Under the pieces are notes generated by a model. The model saw nothing but the letters and a program-made list of their open reading frames with translations. It made no database searches and was not told the origin of the DNA. Position numbers and translations under genes: made by a program. Positions 8,122 through 16,892 of a DNA stretch of 64,000 nt are shown piece after piece; within the stretch, counting starts at the first letter, position 1; each line of letters opens with the position of its first letter. Source of the DNA: Actinoplanes campanulatus (GTDB lineage Bacteria; Actinomycetota; Actinomycetes; Mycobacteriales; Micromonosporaceae); NCBI RefSeq assembly GCF_014647795.1, contig NZ_BMPW01000030.1:1-64000 (forward strand), read 5' to 3'.

Positions 8122-10563
8122 CACCCCCAGCGCGCCGAGCTGGGCCAGGATCGACGGGTCGGTGATCTTCTCGTCCTCGGCCAGCAGCAGGATCTTGCTG
8201 AGGATCACGCTGGTCATCCGGTCCTCGTCGGCGAACGGCAGGAACAGCCGCCGATGAGCGGTCGCGCCGAACCGGGCCGGCACCACACACAGGTAGCCGC
8301 CCGGTTCGACGTGGATGCTGCCGCTGGTCAGATGCACCCGGTAGGTGGCCAGGCCGCCGCGCACCACGGCCGACGAGCCGTCCACGGTGACCCGGGACAG
8401 TCGCAGGGCGGCGATCAGCGTGGTCAGGATCTGCGCCCGGCTCGCGGCCTGTGGCGCCGAATCCCACGGCACCGTGCCGGCGACCGACACCACCAGATCC
8501 AGATCGCGCATGGCCTCGGAGAACACGACGGCGGGCACCTCGTCGAGCGGCACCGGTTTGCCCTCGGCGAGGAACCGGACACCGTCCACCAGGACGTCGC
8601 CCATGCCGAAGTAGCCGTGGAACTCGGCGGTCAGAGCGGCGGTGAGGGCTCCGGCCGGCCGGGTGGCCTGATGGTCGGAGTACTGCCCGGCGACGCTCCA
8701 GCCCCGCCCGGACAGCAACTGGGCGGCGACCCGGCCCTCCACGGTCTGACCCGCGAAACGCCACGACACGTCACCCGACTCGCGTTCGGCCGGCGTCAGC
8801 GCGTACACCTCCCGGAAAGCCTGTTTGACCGGCTGCTGGAGCCGCCGTCGCATGATCTCCGCCTGCCAGGCCGCGAGGGTCCCGTCCGTGAGCAGCTCGA
8901 CCGGGTGGACCGCGGTCACCGGACCGGCGGCGTCGACGTCGTCGAGCAGGCCGACCGCGCCGGTGGCGTCGCGCCAGAGCAGTGAAGGCAGCATCGCGGC
9001 GCCCGCCGGCAGGGTCCGCAGCCGGGCCAGCTCGTCCGGCTGGAGTGTCCGCCCGGTCGCCACGAGACGCTCCACCAGCCCGGTGCGCATCCGCCGGGCC
9101 TGATCCCGCAGCAGCTCCTGATGCTCTCGCAGCTCCTGATAACCCGGATCGGCGCGGACCGCGGCCGGCACCGACTTGAGCGGCTTCCCGGCCCGGCTCA
9201 CCGCCAGCACCGGCTCGGCCGCGTCGAACCGAAGGTCCACGCGGTACTCCCCGCAGTCCACTCCGGACGGCGCCCGCGACGCCAGGGCCGCCTCGCAGTC
9301 CCACTCCAGCAGAGCCGGCTCGGGCACGCCGGCCACCTGCGCCAGATGGTCGAGGGCGATCGCGATCGCGGCGGCGTGACTGTGCCGCCGGTTCGGGCCG
9401 AGCTTGACGCCCTTCTTCGCGGACGCACGCAACGCCAGATAGCGGTCGAGGACCGTCTCGTCCGGAGCGAGCGGCAGCATCCCGAACGCGGCGATGCCCT
9501 GCAACGCGTTGTGCTTCACCCGCTTCAGCACGGCGGCCCGGTTGTCGCCGAGCACCGCGGAGACCATCTCGCTGGGCTGCAACTCCAGCAGCCGCCGGGC
9601 GTCGTCCACCCCGGCCTCGCCGATCGCGGCCAGCAGGACCGCCCGGTCGTGCCGCACCGTCTCGTCGGCGGGTGTCGCCAGGACCAGGCGCAGCAGCGGA
9701 GCGGCGCCCGCCAGCCCGAACAGCGTGAGCAGTCGCTCGTCCCTCCGCCAGCCCCACACCCGGCGCCGGTCGTCGACCGGCCGCTCCGCCAGCAGCGCGA
9801 GGAGCGTCACCAGCTCGTCGGCGGTCAGCTCGGCGGCACCGAGGTGAGCGGCGATCCGGGGATCGCCCGTCCAGTCCAGCGCCGCCCGCACGAACCGCAG
9901 GCCCCGTGGCGGGATCCCCTTGGGCAGCTCGTCCCAGTCCGGTGGCTCGGGCGCCGAGACCAGCTCCCAGGTCAGCGCGTCCACCCGGTCGAGCACCGTG
10001 CCGGCGCACGCCGCCCGGGGTGGCCCGGCCACGGCGCGGTCCAGGTAGAGGTCGTCGGCGATCGCCCGGTCGACGACGGCCGAGTCCAGCTCACCGGCCT
10101 GGTGGAGGGCGTCGAGCACCCGCACCGTCGAGGGCCGGGACAGGTGACCCAGTGGGTTGAGCACGAGCAGTCGCAGCAGGGCCGGGTCGGAGGTCTCCGG
10201 GACCACCTGATCCAGATTCATCCGGTGCCGTGGGTCGCGGTCGAGGAGGGCCGCGAGCAGGGCACGGCGGTGCGCCGTCGGCCACGGCCCGGACAGCACC
10301 GTCGCCAGATCCGCGCCGGTGCCGACCGGGAACGCGGCGTCGTAGATCTCCTCCAGCTCGGCGACGATGTCGTCCAGATGCCGTCGCAGGTTGCCGATGG
10401 TGTGGTGCTCCCCGCGCTCCACCCGCAGCCGGATCTCCTCGGCGAGCTCCCGCAGCGCGGCTGGGTCGGTGGTGTGCCGCGCCCGCTCGGTGAGGCGGGA
10501 CAGCACCTCACGCTCGGCGCGGACGAAGTCCGCGTACTCCTCGGGGACGGGCCACTGAACCAT
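8086..10563 (-). CDS. DUF4132-domain protein
   Basis: 825-aa cytoplasmic protein of unknown function. The first two thirds are helical and repetitive, HEAT-like in look. The C-terminal third carries the DUF4132 pattern: ALTPAERESG, then RFAGQTVEG, then acidic strands ending ILSKILLLAEDEKITDP. DUF4132 proteins often also carry a WGR domain; none is visible here. I place the start at the ATG at 10563; an in-frame TTG at 10593 overlaps the TetR stop but has no better RBS. It lies 10 nt after the TetR gene and is probably co-transcribed with it. Confidence 0.75.
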   Translation of the reverse strand: MVQWPVPEEYADFVRAEREVLSRLTERARHTTDPAALRELAEEIRLRVERGEHHTIGNLRRHLDDIVAELEEIYDAAFPVGTGADLATVLSGPWPTAHRRALLAALLDRDPRHRMNLDQVVPETSDPALLRLLVLNPLGHLSRPSTVRVLDALHQAGELDSAVVDRAIADDLYLDRAVAGPPRAACAGTVLDRVDALTWELVSAPEPPDWDELPKGIPPRGLRFVRAALDWTGDPRIAAHLGAAELTADELVTLLALLAERPVDDRRRVWGWRRDERLLTLFGLAGAAPLLRLVLATPADETVRHDRAVLLAAIGEAGVDDARRLLELQPSEMVSAVLGDNRAAVLKRVKHNALQGIAAFGMLPLAPDETVLDRYLALRASAKKGVKLGPNRRHSHAAAIAIALDHLAQVAGVPEPALLEWDCEAALASRAPSGVDCGEYRVDLRFDAAEPVLAVSRAGKPLKSVPAAVRADPGYQELREHQELLRDQARRMRTGLVERLVATGRTLQPDELARLRTLPAGAAMLPSLLWRDATGAVGLLDDVDAAGPVTAVHPVELLTDGTLAAWQAEIMRRRLQQPVKQAFREVYALTPAERESGDVSWRFAGQTVEGRVAAQLLSGRGWSVAGQYSDHQATRPAGALTAALTAEFHGYFGMGDVLVDGVRFLAEGKPVPLDEVPAVVFSEAMRDLDLVVSVAGTVPWDSAPQAASRAQILTTLIAALRLSRVTVDGSSAVVRGGLATYRVHLTSGSIHVEPGGYLCVVPARFGATAHRRLFLPFADEDRMTSVILSKILLLAEDEKITDPSILAQLGALGVSVPADEGGADD

Positions 10564-10573
10564 GGCCGGGAGA

Positions 10574-11266
10574 TTAGCCCTCGGGTACGACAAAACCGGT
10601 GAGCAGCCCGTTGACCAGCGCCCGCAGGCCGGTCCGGTAGGTGTCCTGCGCGGCGAGGACCCGCCACTGGTCGCCGATGGCCGCCAGGTTCGGGGTCCGG
10701 GACGGGTCGAACCCGGTGAAGTCGACGTCCCGCAGCGCCGTCCGCCCGCCGGCCGAGTGGATGCGGACCAGCAGTTCGCCGACCGTGTAGTACCAGATGC
10801 TGCGGAACACGTGCACGGCCTGCTCGCGGGTGCAGCCGCAGTCCACGGCGCCGGCCACGATGGTCTCCACCATGCCGGTCAGCGGTTCGCCGACCAGTCC
10901 GAGCAGGCCGTCGGTGGTGACCACCTCGGCGGCCCACGGCCAGGCGGCGAGCGCGTCGTGCATGGTGGCCGCCGTGACGATCATCCGGTCCCGCGGGTCG
11001 GCCGGCAGGTCGGGGCGGGGGATCTGGGCCGCGTACTCGCTCAGCATCAGCAGCAGCAAATCCTGCTTGTCGCGTACGTGGTGATAGAGGGTCGTCGTAC
11101 CGATGCCGAGCTCGGCGGCGAGCCGCCGGACGGTGAGCCGCTCCCAGCCGTCCTGGTCGATGAGGCGGCCGGCGGCGGCCATGATCTGCGCGCGGGAGGT
11201 CACCGGGGGGCGGCCGGTCCGGCCGGTCGATGCGTCGGTTCGGGGCACGCACCCATCTTCGGCCAT
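10574..11266 (-). CDS. TetR-family regulator
   Basis: 230-aa repressor with the classic N-terminal helix-turn-helix: LTVRRLAAELGIGTTTLYHHV. The C-terminal ligand domain resembles the TetR_C class with a long helical core. It is divergent from an MFS exporter with 35 bp between start codons, the usual layout for an efflux repressor and its target. A perfect palindrome spans the exporter start codon (see 11293-11312) and is the obvious operator. An alternative GTG start at 11248 is possible. Confidence 0.88.
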   Translation of the reverse strand: MAEDGCVPRTDASTGRTGRPPVTSRAQIMAAAGRLIDQDGWERLTVRRLAAELGIGTTTLYHHVRDKQDLLLLMLSEYAAQIPRPDLPADPRDRMIVTAATMHDALAAWPWAAEVVTTDGLLGLVGEPLTGMVETIVAGAVDCGCTREQAVHVFRSIWYYTVGELLVRIHSAGGRTALRDVDFTGFDPSRTPNLAAIGDQWRVLAAQDTYRTGLRALVNGLLTGFVVPEG

Positions 11267-11289
11267 TCCCCTCGGCGAGGGTTCACTGC

Positions 11290-11295
11290 TACTTT
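11290..11295 (+). promoter_or_regulatory. Candidate -10 of the MFS efflux gene
   Basis: TACTTT lies exactly -12 to -7 from the ATG at 11302. No ribosome-binding site is visible, so the mRNA is probably leaderless. The element overlaps the left arm of the palindromic operator. Confidence 0.5.
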
Positions 11296-11312
11296 CGGAA
11301 CATGTTCCGAAA
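11293..11312. promoter_or_regulatory. 20-bp perfect palindromic operator over the start codon
   Basis: TTTCGGAACATGTTCCGAAA is a perfect palindrome; the ATG of the efflux gene sits at its centre. It overlaps the candidate -10 and the predicted +1. A TetR dimer bound here would block initiation directly. Assignment to the adjacent TetR is inference from position. Confidence 0.75.
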
Positions 11313-12729
11313 ATCGCCTCTCGCCGCTGTCGCCGTCGTGCAGTTCATGGTGTCGCTGGATCTGTCGGTGGTTAACGTCGGACTTCCGCGCATCGCGGCC
11401 GGGCTCGGATTCAGCCCGCTCGGCCTGACCTGGGTCATCCACGCCTATGCCCTCACCTTCGGCGGGCTCCTGCTGCTCGGCGGAAAGGCAGCCGACCGCT
11501 ACGGCCGGAAACGGGTGCTGCTGGCCGGTCTCGCCGGCTTCGCCCTCGCCTGCCTCGCCGGTGGCCTCGCCCAGAGCCCCGGCCAGCTCGTCGCCGCCCG
11601 TGCCGCCCAGGGCATCGGCGCCGCGGCCGTCGCCCCGGCCGCGCTGGCCCTGCTCACCGCCGCCTTCCCGGCCGGGCGTCCGCGGGTCCGCGCGTTCGGC
11701 GTGTGGAGCGCCATGAACGCGGCGGGCGGCGCTCTCGGCGTGCTCGTCGGCGGCGTCCTCACCGAGTACGCCGGATGGCGCTGGACCATGTTCATCAGCG
11801 TCCCGATGGCCGCCGTCGCCTACGCCCTGGCCCGGCGCGTCGACACCGACCGGCCGCCCGCGCCCGGCAGCCGCCCCGACGTTCTCGGCGGGATCCTGGC
11901 GACCGTCGGGATGACGCTGCTCGTGTTCGGCGTCGTCCGTACCGACCGGCACGGCTGGATCTCGGCGGTCACCCTGACCACCCTGGCCGTCGCGGTCGCG
12001 CTGCTGGCCGGGTTCGTGGCCGTCGAACGGACCACCACCCGTGATCCGCTGATCCGGTTCGAGCTGCTCGCCAACCGGTCGGTGGCCGGGGCCAACGGCT
12101 ACAACCTGCTGGTCGGCGCGGCGATGGCCGCCGCGTTCTACTTCGCGTCGCTCTACCTGCAACGGGTTCTGGACATCGGGCCCGCCCTGGCCGGGGCGAT
12201 GTTCCTGCCGTTCTCGCTCGGCGTGGTGGCCGGATCGGTGCTCGCGGTCAGGCTCGGCTACCGGGTCGCGCCGCGCACCCTGCTCATCGCCGGCGGGTTG
12301 CTGACCGCGGCCGGCTTCGCCTGGTTCAGCCGGATCAGCCCGGACGGGGCCTTCGCCACCGACGTCCTCGGGCCGTCGATCGTCGCCAGTGTCGGCTTCG
12401 GACTCTGCCTCGCCCCGGTCGTCTCCACCGCGACCGCCGGCGTTCCACCGGAGCAGGCGGGAACGGCGTCCGGCCTGCTCAACAGCTCCCGCCAGATCGG
12501 CGCGTCGCTCGGCCTCGCCGCCCTCGGTACGGCGGCCCAGCATCGCACCGGCGACGTCGCCACCGCGGCGGCGCTCACCGACGGTTACGCCCTGGCGTTC
12601 ACGCTCAGCGCCACCCTGCTGCTGGCCGCGGTCGTCGTCGCCCGCACCGTCCTGCCCCGGATTCCCGCCACCATTCCGGCCTGGACCGAAAGCGTCGCAG
12701 GTTCTCGGGAAAACGACCTTACAACCTGA
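11302..12729 (+). CDS. MFS drug:proton antiporter, DHA2-type
   Basis: 475-aa membrane exporter with about 14 hydrophobic segments. Motif A is seen as GGKAADRYGRKRVLLAG and motif C-like glycines follow (GGALGVLVGGVLTEYAGWRW), typical of the 14-TMS EmrB/QacA class. It would expel small hydrophobic compounds with proton import. It is divergent from a TetR gene and overlaps its operator. The start at 11302 was preferred over upstream GTG codons because the first membrane helix begins right after MFRKS. Confidence 0.9.
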   Translation: MFRKSPLAAVAVVQFMVSLDLSVVNVGLPRIAAGLGFSPLGLTWVIHAYALTFGGLLLLGGKAADRYGRKRVLLAGLAGFALACLAGGLAQSPGQLVAARAAQGIGAAAVAPAALALLTAAFPAGRPRVRAFGVWSAMNAAGGALGVLVGGVLTEYAGWRWTMFISVPMAAVAYALARRVDTDRPPAPGSRPDVLGGILATVGMTLLVFGVVRTDRHGWISAVTLTTLAVAVALLAGFVAVERTTTRDPLIRFELLANRSVAGANGYNLLVGAAMAAAFYFASLYLQRVLDIGPALAGAMFLPFSLGVVAGSVLAVRLGYRVAPRTLLIAGGLLTAAGFAWFSRISPDGAFATDVLGPSIVASVGFGLCLAPVVSTATAGVPPEQAGTASGLLNSSRQIGASLGLAALGTAAQHRTGDVATAAALTDGYALAFTLSATLLLAAVVVARTVLPRIPATIPAWTESVAGSRENDLTT

Positions 12730-12863
12730 TTTCCGGTACGGACGTGCCGAGCACCGGGCTCGCGGCGGCCGGCCATCTGCCTACTCCCGGCCGTCGCTCG
12801 CCGCCGGCTCATGTACCCGGCCGGGCTGCTGGCCTTCTTCCAGCCCTCTTCCGTCGCCGGTTC

Positions 12864-13000
12864 GCACGGTGAGCCGTTCGTGTGGCCGCGCTGCTGCCCT
12901 AGCCCTGACGGGGGCACACGCAGGGCCGTTCGTGTGCTCGCGCTGCTGTAGGCCTGGCGGGGGGGCACACGCAAGGCCGTTCGTGTGCGCCGCTCGCCCG
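12864..13000. repeat. Tandem repeat of about 51 bp, three copies, with GCACACG hairpins
   Basis: Copies begin at 12864 (diverged), 12914 and 12965 (last one partial). Each contains GCCGTTCGTGTG (12873, 12925, 12976). In copies two and three GCACACG pairs with CGTGTGC to make a hairpin. The reverse-complement motif recurs with 52-bp spacing at 53268 and 53320, so this is a dispersed intergenic repeat family. Confidence 0.7.
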
Positions 13001-13237
13001 CTTGGGCAACCGCTCACGCGCGGTGAGGGTGCCACGGGCGAGGCTCGCGGCGTTGACCGGCCGGGGCCGGTCAACGTGTTTCGAAAACTCGTGTTGGTTT
13101 GCGATTGTTCGCGTTCACTATTGGTGCGCGAGGTTGCCGATAAGGGCCAGGCAGACCGGCGGGTAGAGCGTGTCCATAACGCGCTGACCAGCAGCGCAGC
13201 GACCGCTCGGGCGGGCCGGTTCCGGAACCTGAATGTA

Positions 13238-13267
13238 TTGACAGGATTACTAACTGGTGCCTAGATA
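13238..13267 (+). promoter_or_regulatory. Candidate promoter of the furanose-importer operon
   Basis: TTGACA (13238-13243) and TAGATA (13262-13267) with an 18-bp spacer, unusually close to the housekeeping consensus for this genome. It lies about 70 bp before the start of the binding-protein gene. Confidence 0.6.
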
Positions 13268-13334
13268 TGTTCATCTGTGATTGAAAACGTCTCAGCGCTC
13301 ACGGTTCGCTGTTCAGTTTTGGGGAGTCATGTTG

Positions 13335-14405
13335 ATGAAGTCTGCCCACCGCCGGGTGGCGGTCGCCGCCCTGGCCGCCACCTTCGTCGTGTCCGGCTGC
13401 GCCAAGTCGGAGGAGGAGCCGGCCACCACCGGCGCCGGCGCGGCACCGGCCGCCTCGCAGGTCGTGCAGTCGGCCGCCCCGGGCGCCGCCACCTGCACGA
13501 TCGACCAGCACGGCGGCGAGAAGATCGATCTCAAGACGGCGAAGGTCGGCTTCTCGCAGTCGGAGAAGGAGGCGAACCCGTTCCGGATCGCCGAGACCCA
13601 GTCGATCAAGGACGAGGCCGCCAAGCTCGGCATCACCCAGTTGACGACGGCCAATGCGAATTCGCAGTTCAACAAGCAGATCAGTGACGTCGAGCAGATG
13701 ATCGACGCGGGCGTGCAGCTGCTGATCATCGCGCCGCTGAACTCCGATGGCTGGGACTCGGTGTTCGCCAAGGCCTCGGCCAAGAAGATCCCGATCGTCA
13801 CCATCGACCGGAAGATCAACGCGGCCGCCTGCAAGGACTACCTGACCTTCATCGGCTCCGACTTCGCCGAGCAGGGCAAGCGCGCCGCCGACGAGATGGC
13901 CAAGGCGCTCGGCAACAAGGGCGAGGTGGCGATCCTGCTGGGCGCGCCCGGCAACAATGTGACCACCCTGCGGACCAGCGGTTTCAAGGACCAGATGGCG
14001 AAGGTCGCCCCGGACATCAAGATCACCTTCGAGCAGACCGGCAACTTCTCCCGCGAGGAGGGCCAGAAGGTCGCCGAGCAGTTGCTCCAGTCCAAGCCGA
14101 ACATCAACGGCATCTATGGCGAGAACGACGAGATGGCCCTCGGCGCGGTCACCGCGCTCAAGGGCGCCGGCAAGAAGCCCGGCGACGTCAAGATCGTGTC
14201 GATCGACGGCACCAAGGGCGCGGTCCAGGGCATCGTCGACGGCTGGATCTCGGCGGTCGTCGAATCCAACCCGCGGTTCGGCCCGCTCGCCTTCTCCACC
14301 GCGGGTGACTTCTTCACCGGCAAGCCGGTCGGCCAGGACATCATCATCGCCGACCGCTCCTACGACGAGAGCAACGCCAAGGCCGACCTGGCCAGCGCTT
14401 ACTGA
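13335..14405 (+). CDS. ytfQ: Sugar-binding lipoprotein, YtfQ-like (galactofuranose-type importer)
   Basis: 356-aa periplasmic-binding-type I protein. A lipoprotein signal peptide ends at the lipobox VVSGC, followed by a Ser/Ala-rich tether. The mature part shows VGFSQ followed by FRIAETQSIKDEAAKLGI, close to the E. coli galactofuranose-binding protein YtfQ pattern, and the hinge motif SIDGTKGAVQGI. It would capture a monosaccharide, probably in furanose form, and hand it to the permeases encoded next. The second ATG (13335) is chosen because GGGGAG is 8 nt upstream; the first (13329) is too close. Confidence 0.85.
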   Translation: MKSAHRRVAVAALAATFVVSGCAKSEEEPATTGAGAAPAASQVVQSAAPGAATCTIDQHGGEKIDLKTAKVGFSQSEKEANPFRIAETQSIKDEAAKLGITQLTTANANSQFNKQISDVEQMIDAGVQLLIIAPLNSDGWDSVFAKASAKKIPIVTIDRKINAAACKDYLTFIGSDFAEQGKRAADEMAKALGNKGEVAILLGAPGNNVTTLRTSGFKDQMAKVAPDIKITFEQTGNFSREEGQKVAEQLLQSKPNINGIYGENDEMALGAVTALKGAGKKPGDVKIVSIDGTKGAVQGIVDGWISAVVESNPRFGPLAFSTAGDFFTGKPVGQDIIIADRSYDESNAKADLASAY

Positions 14406-14433
14406 TCCAGATCAAGACCAAGGAGAGGTACGC

Positions 14434-15945
14434 GTGACGCTGCTCGAAGTGGCCGGCGTGTCCAAGGTCTTCCCCGGGGTGCGGGCGCTCGACGACGTGT
14501 CGTTCGCGCTGCGGCCCGGGGAGGTCCACGCGCTGGTCGGTGAGAACGGCGCCGGCAAATCCACCCTGATCAAGGTGCTCACCGGCGTCTACCGTCCGGA
14601 CGCCGGTGAGCTCCGCTACCAGGGAGAGCCGGTGTCCTTCGCGACGCCGATGGACGCCCAGCGGGCCGGCATCTCGACCATCTACCAGGAGGTCAACCTC
14701 ATCCCGCTGATGAGCGTGGCCCAGAACCTGTTCCTCGGCCGCGAGCCCCGCACCACCCTCGGCCTGGTCGACCGTGCCCGGATGGACCGCGAGGCCCGCG
14801 ACATCCTGGCCGGATACGGGGTCACCACCGACGTTCGCGCCAGGCTCGGCTCCCTGCCGCTCGGCGCCCAGCAGATGGTCGCCCTGGCCCGCGCCGTCAT
14901 GATCGACGCCAAGGTCGTCGTGATGGACGAGCCCACCTCGTCCCTGGAGCCCCGCGAGGTGGAGACGCTCTTCGGCGTCATCCAGGACCTGCACGAACGC
15001 GGCATCGGCATCATCTACGTCTCGCACCGGATGGACGAGCTCTACCGGATCTGCGACACCGTCACCATCCTTCGCGACGGAAAACTGGTGCACACCGGCA
15101 GACTCGCCGACCTGGAACGGGTCCGCCTGGTCGCGCTGATGCTCGGCCGCGAGGTCTCCGACGTACGCCGCGAGGGCTTCACGGTCTTCAGCGGCGACCA
15201 CGCGGCGGCCGACGACACCCCGATCCTGCGGGTGTCCGGGCTCAGCAGCCGCAACCGGCTGCACGACATCAGCTTCGGCGTGCGCCCCGGTGAGGTCGTC
15301 GGGCTCGGCGGCCTGCTCGGCGCCGGGCGCAGCGAGACCATCAAGGCGATCGCCGGCGCCTACCCGGTCGACAGTGGCGAGATCGAGGTGGACGGGACGC
15401 CGCTGCGCCACCCGACCACGGTCAAGGCGGTCGCCGCCGGCATCGCCGTGCAGCCCGAGGACCGCAAGGCCGAGGGCATCATCCCCGGCCTGTCCATCCG
15501 GGAGAACATCGCGCTGTCCATCCTGCCCCGGATGTCGACGTTCGGCCTGGTCTCGGACGCGAAGATCGACGAGATCGTGGACCGGTTCATGAAACGGCTC
15601 CGGATCAAGGCGTCCAGCCCGCACCAGCGCGTCGGCGACCTGTCCGGAGGCAACCAGCAGAAAGTGCTGCTCGCCCGGCTTCTCGCCACCGGCCCCAAGG
15701 TGCTGCTGCTCGACGAGCCCACCCGCGGCATCGACGTCGGCGCCAAGGCCGAGGTGCAGGCGCTCATCGACGAACTCGCCGCCGAAGGACTCGGCGTCGT
15801 GCTCGTCTCCTCCGACGCCGAGGAACTCGTCGAAGGCTCCGGCCGGGTCGTCGTCCTCCGCGACGGCGCCGTCGTCGGCGTCCTCACCGGCGAGGACGTC
15901 ACCACCGAGAGCCTGCTCGCCACGATCGCGGAGGCCGGCGCATGA
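14434..15945 (+). CDS. ytfR: Sugar ABC transporter ATPase, tandem NBD (YtfR-like)
   Basis: 503-aa ATPase with two nucleotide-binding domains fused, as in all RbsA/MglA/YtfR proteins. NBD1 has Walker A GENGAGKST and Walker B VVVMDEPTSSLE. NBD2 has a degenerate P-loop (GGLLGAGRSE), signature LSGGNQQKV and Walker B VLLLDEPTRGID. GTG start with AAGGAGAGG 5 nt upstream. It energises the two permeases that follow; the stop overlaps the next start by 4 bases. Confidence 0.92.
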   Translation: MTLLEVAGVSKVFPGVRALDDVSFALRPGEVHALVGENGAGKSTLIKVLTGVYRPDAGELRYQGEPVSFATPMDAQRAGISTIYQEVNLIPLMSVAQNLFLGREPRTTLGLVDRARMDREARDILAGYGVTTDVRARLGSLPLGAQQMVALARAVMIDAKVVVMDEPTSSLEPREVETLFGVIQDLHERGIGIIYVSHRMDELYRICDTVTILRDGKLVHTGRLADLERVRLVALMLGREVSDVRREGFTVFSGDHAAADDTPILRVSGLSSRNRLHDISFGVRPGEVVGLGGLLGAGRSETIKAIAGAYPVDSGEIEVDGTPLRHPTTVKAVAAGIAVQPEDRKAEGIIPGLSIRENIALSILPRMSTFGLVSDAKIDEIVDRFMKRLRIKASSPHQRVGDLSGGNQQKVLLARLLATGPKVLLLDEPTRGIDVGAKAEVQALIDELAAEGLGVVLVSSDAEELVEGSGRVVVLRDGAVVGVLTGEDVTTESLLATIAEAGA

Positions 15946-16892
15946 CCACCCTCGCCCTCACCACACCCCACCGCGCCGACTGGCTGCCGAAGTACGGCGT
16001 CTACATCGCCATCGCCGCGCTGGTCGTCTACAACGCGGCCTTCACCCCCTACTTCCTCACCGTCAGCAACCTGCGCATCCAGCTCATCCAGGTCGCCCCG
16101 ATCATCATCGTGGCGCTCGGCATGGCCCTGGTCATCGGCACCGAGGGCATCGACCTCTCGGTCGGCGCGGTGATGGCCCTGGCAGCGGCTCTCATACCCC
16201 TCTATCTGGGGTACGGCGTGATCGCGGCCGTCATCGTCTCGTTGCTCGCCGGCGTGGCCGTCGGCCTGATCAACGGCGCCCTGGTCGCGAAAGTGGGCCT
16301 GCAACCGATCGTCGCCACCCTCGCCCTCTTCGTCGGCGGCCGCGGCCTGGCCGTGGTCATCTCCGACGGGCAGCTCAAGGACATCCGCAACGCCGACCTC
16401 ATCTACCTCGGCTCCGGCGACCTGCTCGGCATCCCGGTGCTGGTGTGGACGGCCGCCCTGGCCATCCTGGTCGTGGCGTTCACGGTCCGGCGAACCGTCT
16501 TCGGCCGCCGCCTTCTCGCCATCGGCGGCAACCGGCCCGCCGCCGAGCTCGCCGGGCTCCCGGTCCAGCGTGTCCTGATCACCGTCTACGTGCTGTGCGC
16601 GGTCCTCGCCGCGATCGCCGGACTGCTGTCGGTCGGCCGGATTCAGTCGAGCGACGCCTCCTCGATCGGCCTGCTCATCGAACTGTCCGCGATCACCGCG
16701 GTGGTCGTCGGCGGCACCCCGCTGACCGGCGGCCGGGTACGCGTCCTCGGCACGGTCGCCGGAGCCGTCCTGATGCAGCTCGTGATCGCCACCATGATCA
16801 AGAACAACCTGCCGCCGTCCACCACCGAGATGGTGCAGGCGGCCATCATCCTCGTCGCCGTCTACGCGGCCCGGGAAAGGAAGACCAGGTGA
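15942..16892 (+). CDS. ytfT: Sugar ABC permease 1 (YtfT-like)
   Basis: 316-aa polytopic inner-membrane permease of the ribose/galactofuranose (CUT2) class. It contains ALGMALVIGTEGIDLSVGAVMAL, the diagnostic GIDLSVG loop, and VVGGTPLTGGR near the C-terminus, the EAA-like coupling region of CUT2 permeases. Translationally coupled through an ATGA overlap to the ATPase gene upstream and through a GTGA overlap to the second permease. Confidence 0.9.
   Translation: MTTLALTTPHRADWLPKYGVYIAIAALVVYNAAFTPYFLTVSNLRIQLIQVAPIIIVALGMALVIGTEGIDLSVGAVMALAAALIPLYLGYGVIAAVIVSLLAGVAVGLINGALVAKVGLQPIVATLALFVGGRGLAVVISDGQLKDIRNADLIYLGSGDLLGIPVLVWTAALAILVVAFTVRRTVFGRRLLAIGGNRPAAELAGLPVQRVLITVYVLCAVLAAIAGLLSVGRIQSSDASSIGLLIELSAITAVVVGGTPLTGGRVRVLGTVAGAVLMQLVIATMIKNNLPPSTTEMVQAAIILVAVYAARERKTR

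Larger units (their letters stand above)
12730..13334 (+). other. Intergenic region: tandem hairpin repeats then promoter region
   Basis: About 600 bases with no convincing gene. The left half (12864 to about 13000) holds a three-copy tandem repeat listed separately. The right half becomes less G+C-rich and carries the candidate promoter of the importer operon. Open frames across the region are low-complexity and lack coding character. Confidence 0.6.

Noticed and set aside
8254-8985. Long plus-strand frames opposite the DUF4132 gene
   Set aside because: Antisense shadows typical of GC-rich coding DNA; codon pattern fits the minus-strand gene.
12864-13000. CRISPR array
   Set aside because: Units are contiguous tandem repeats with hairpins, no unique spacers of constant length and no cas genes.
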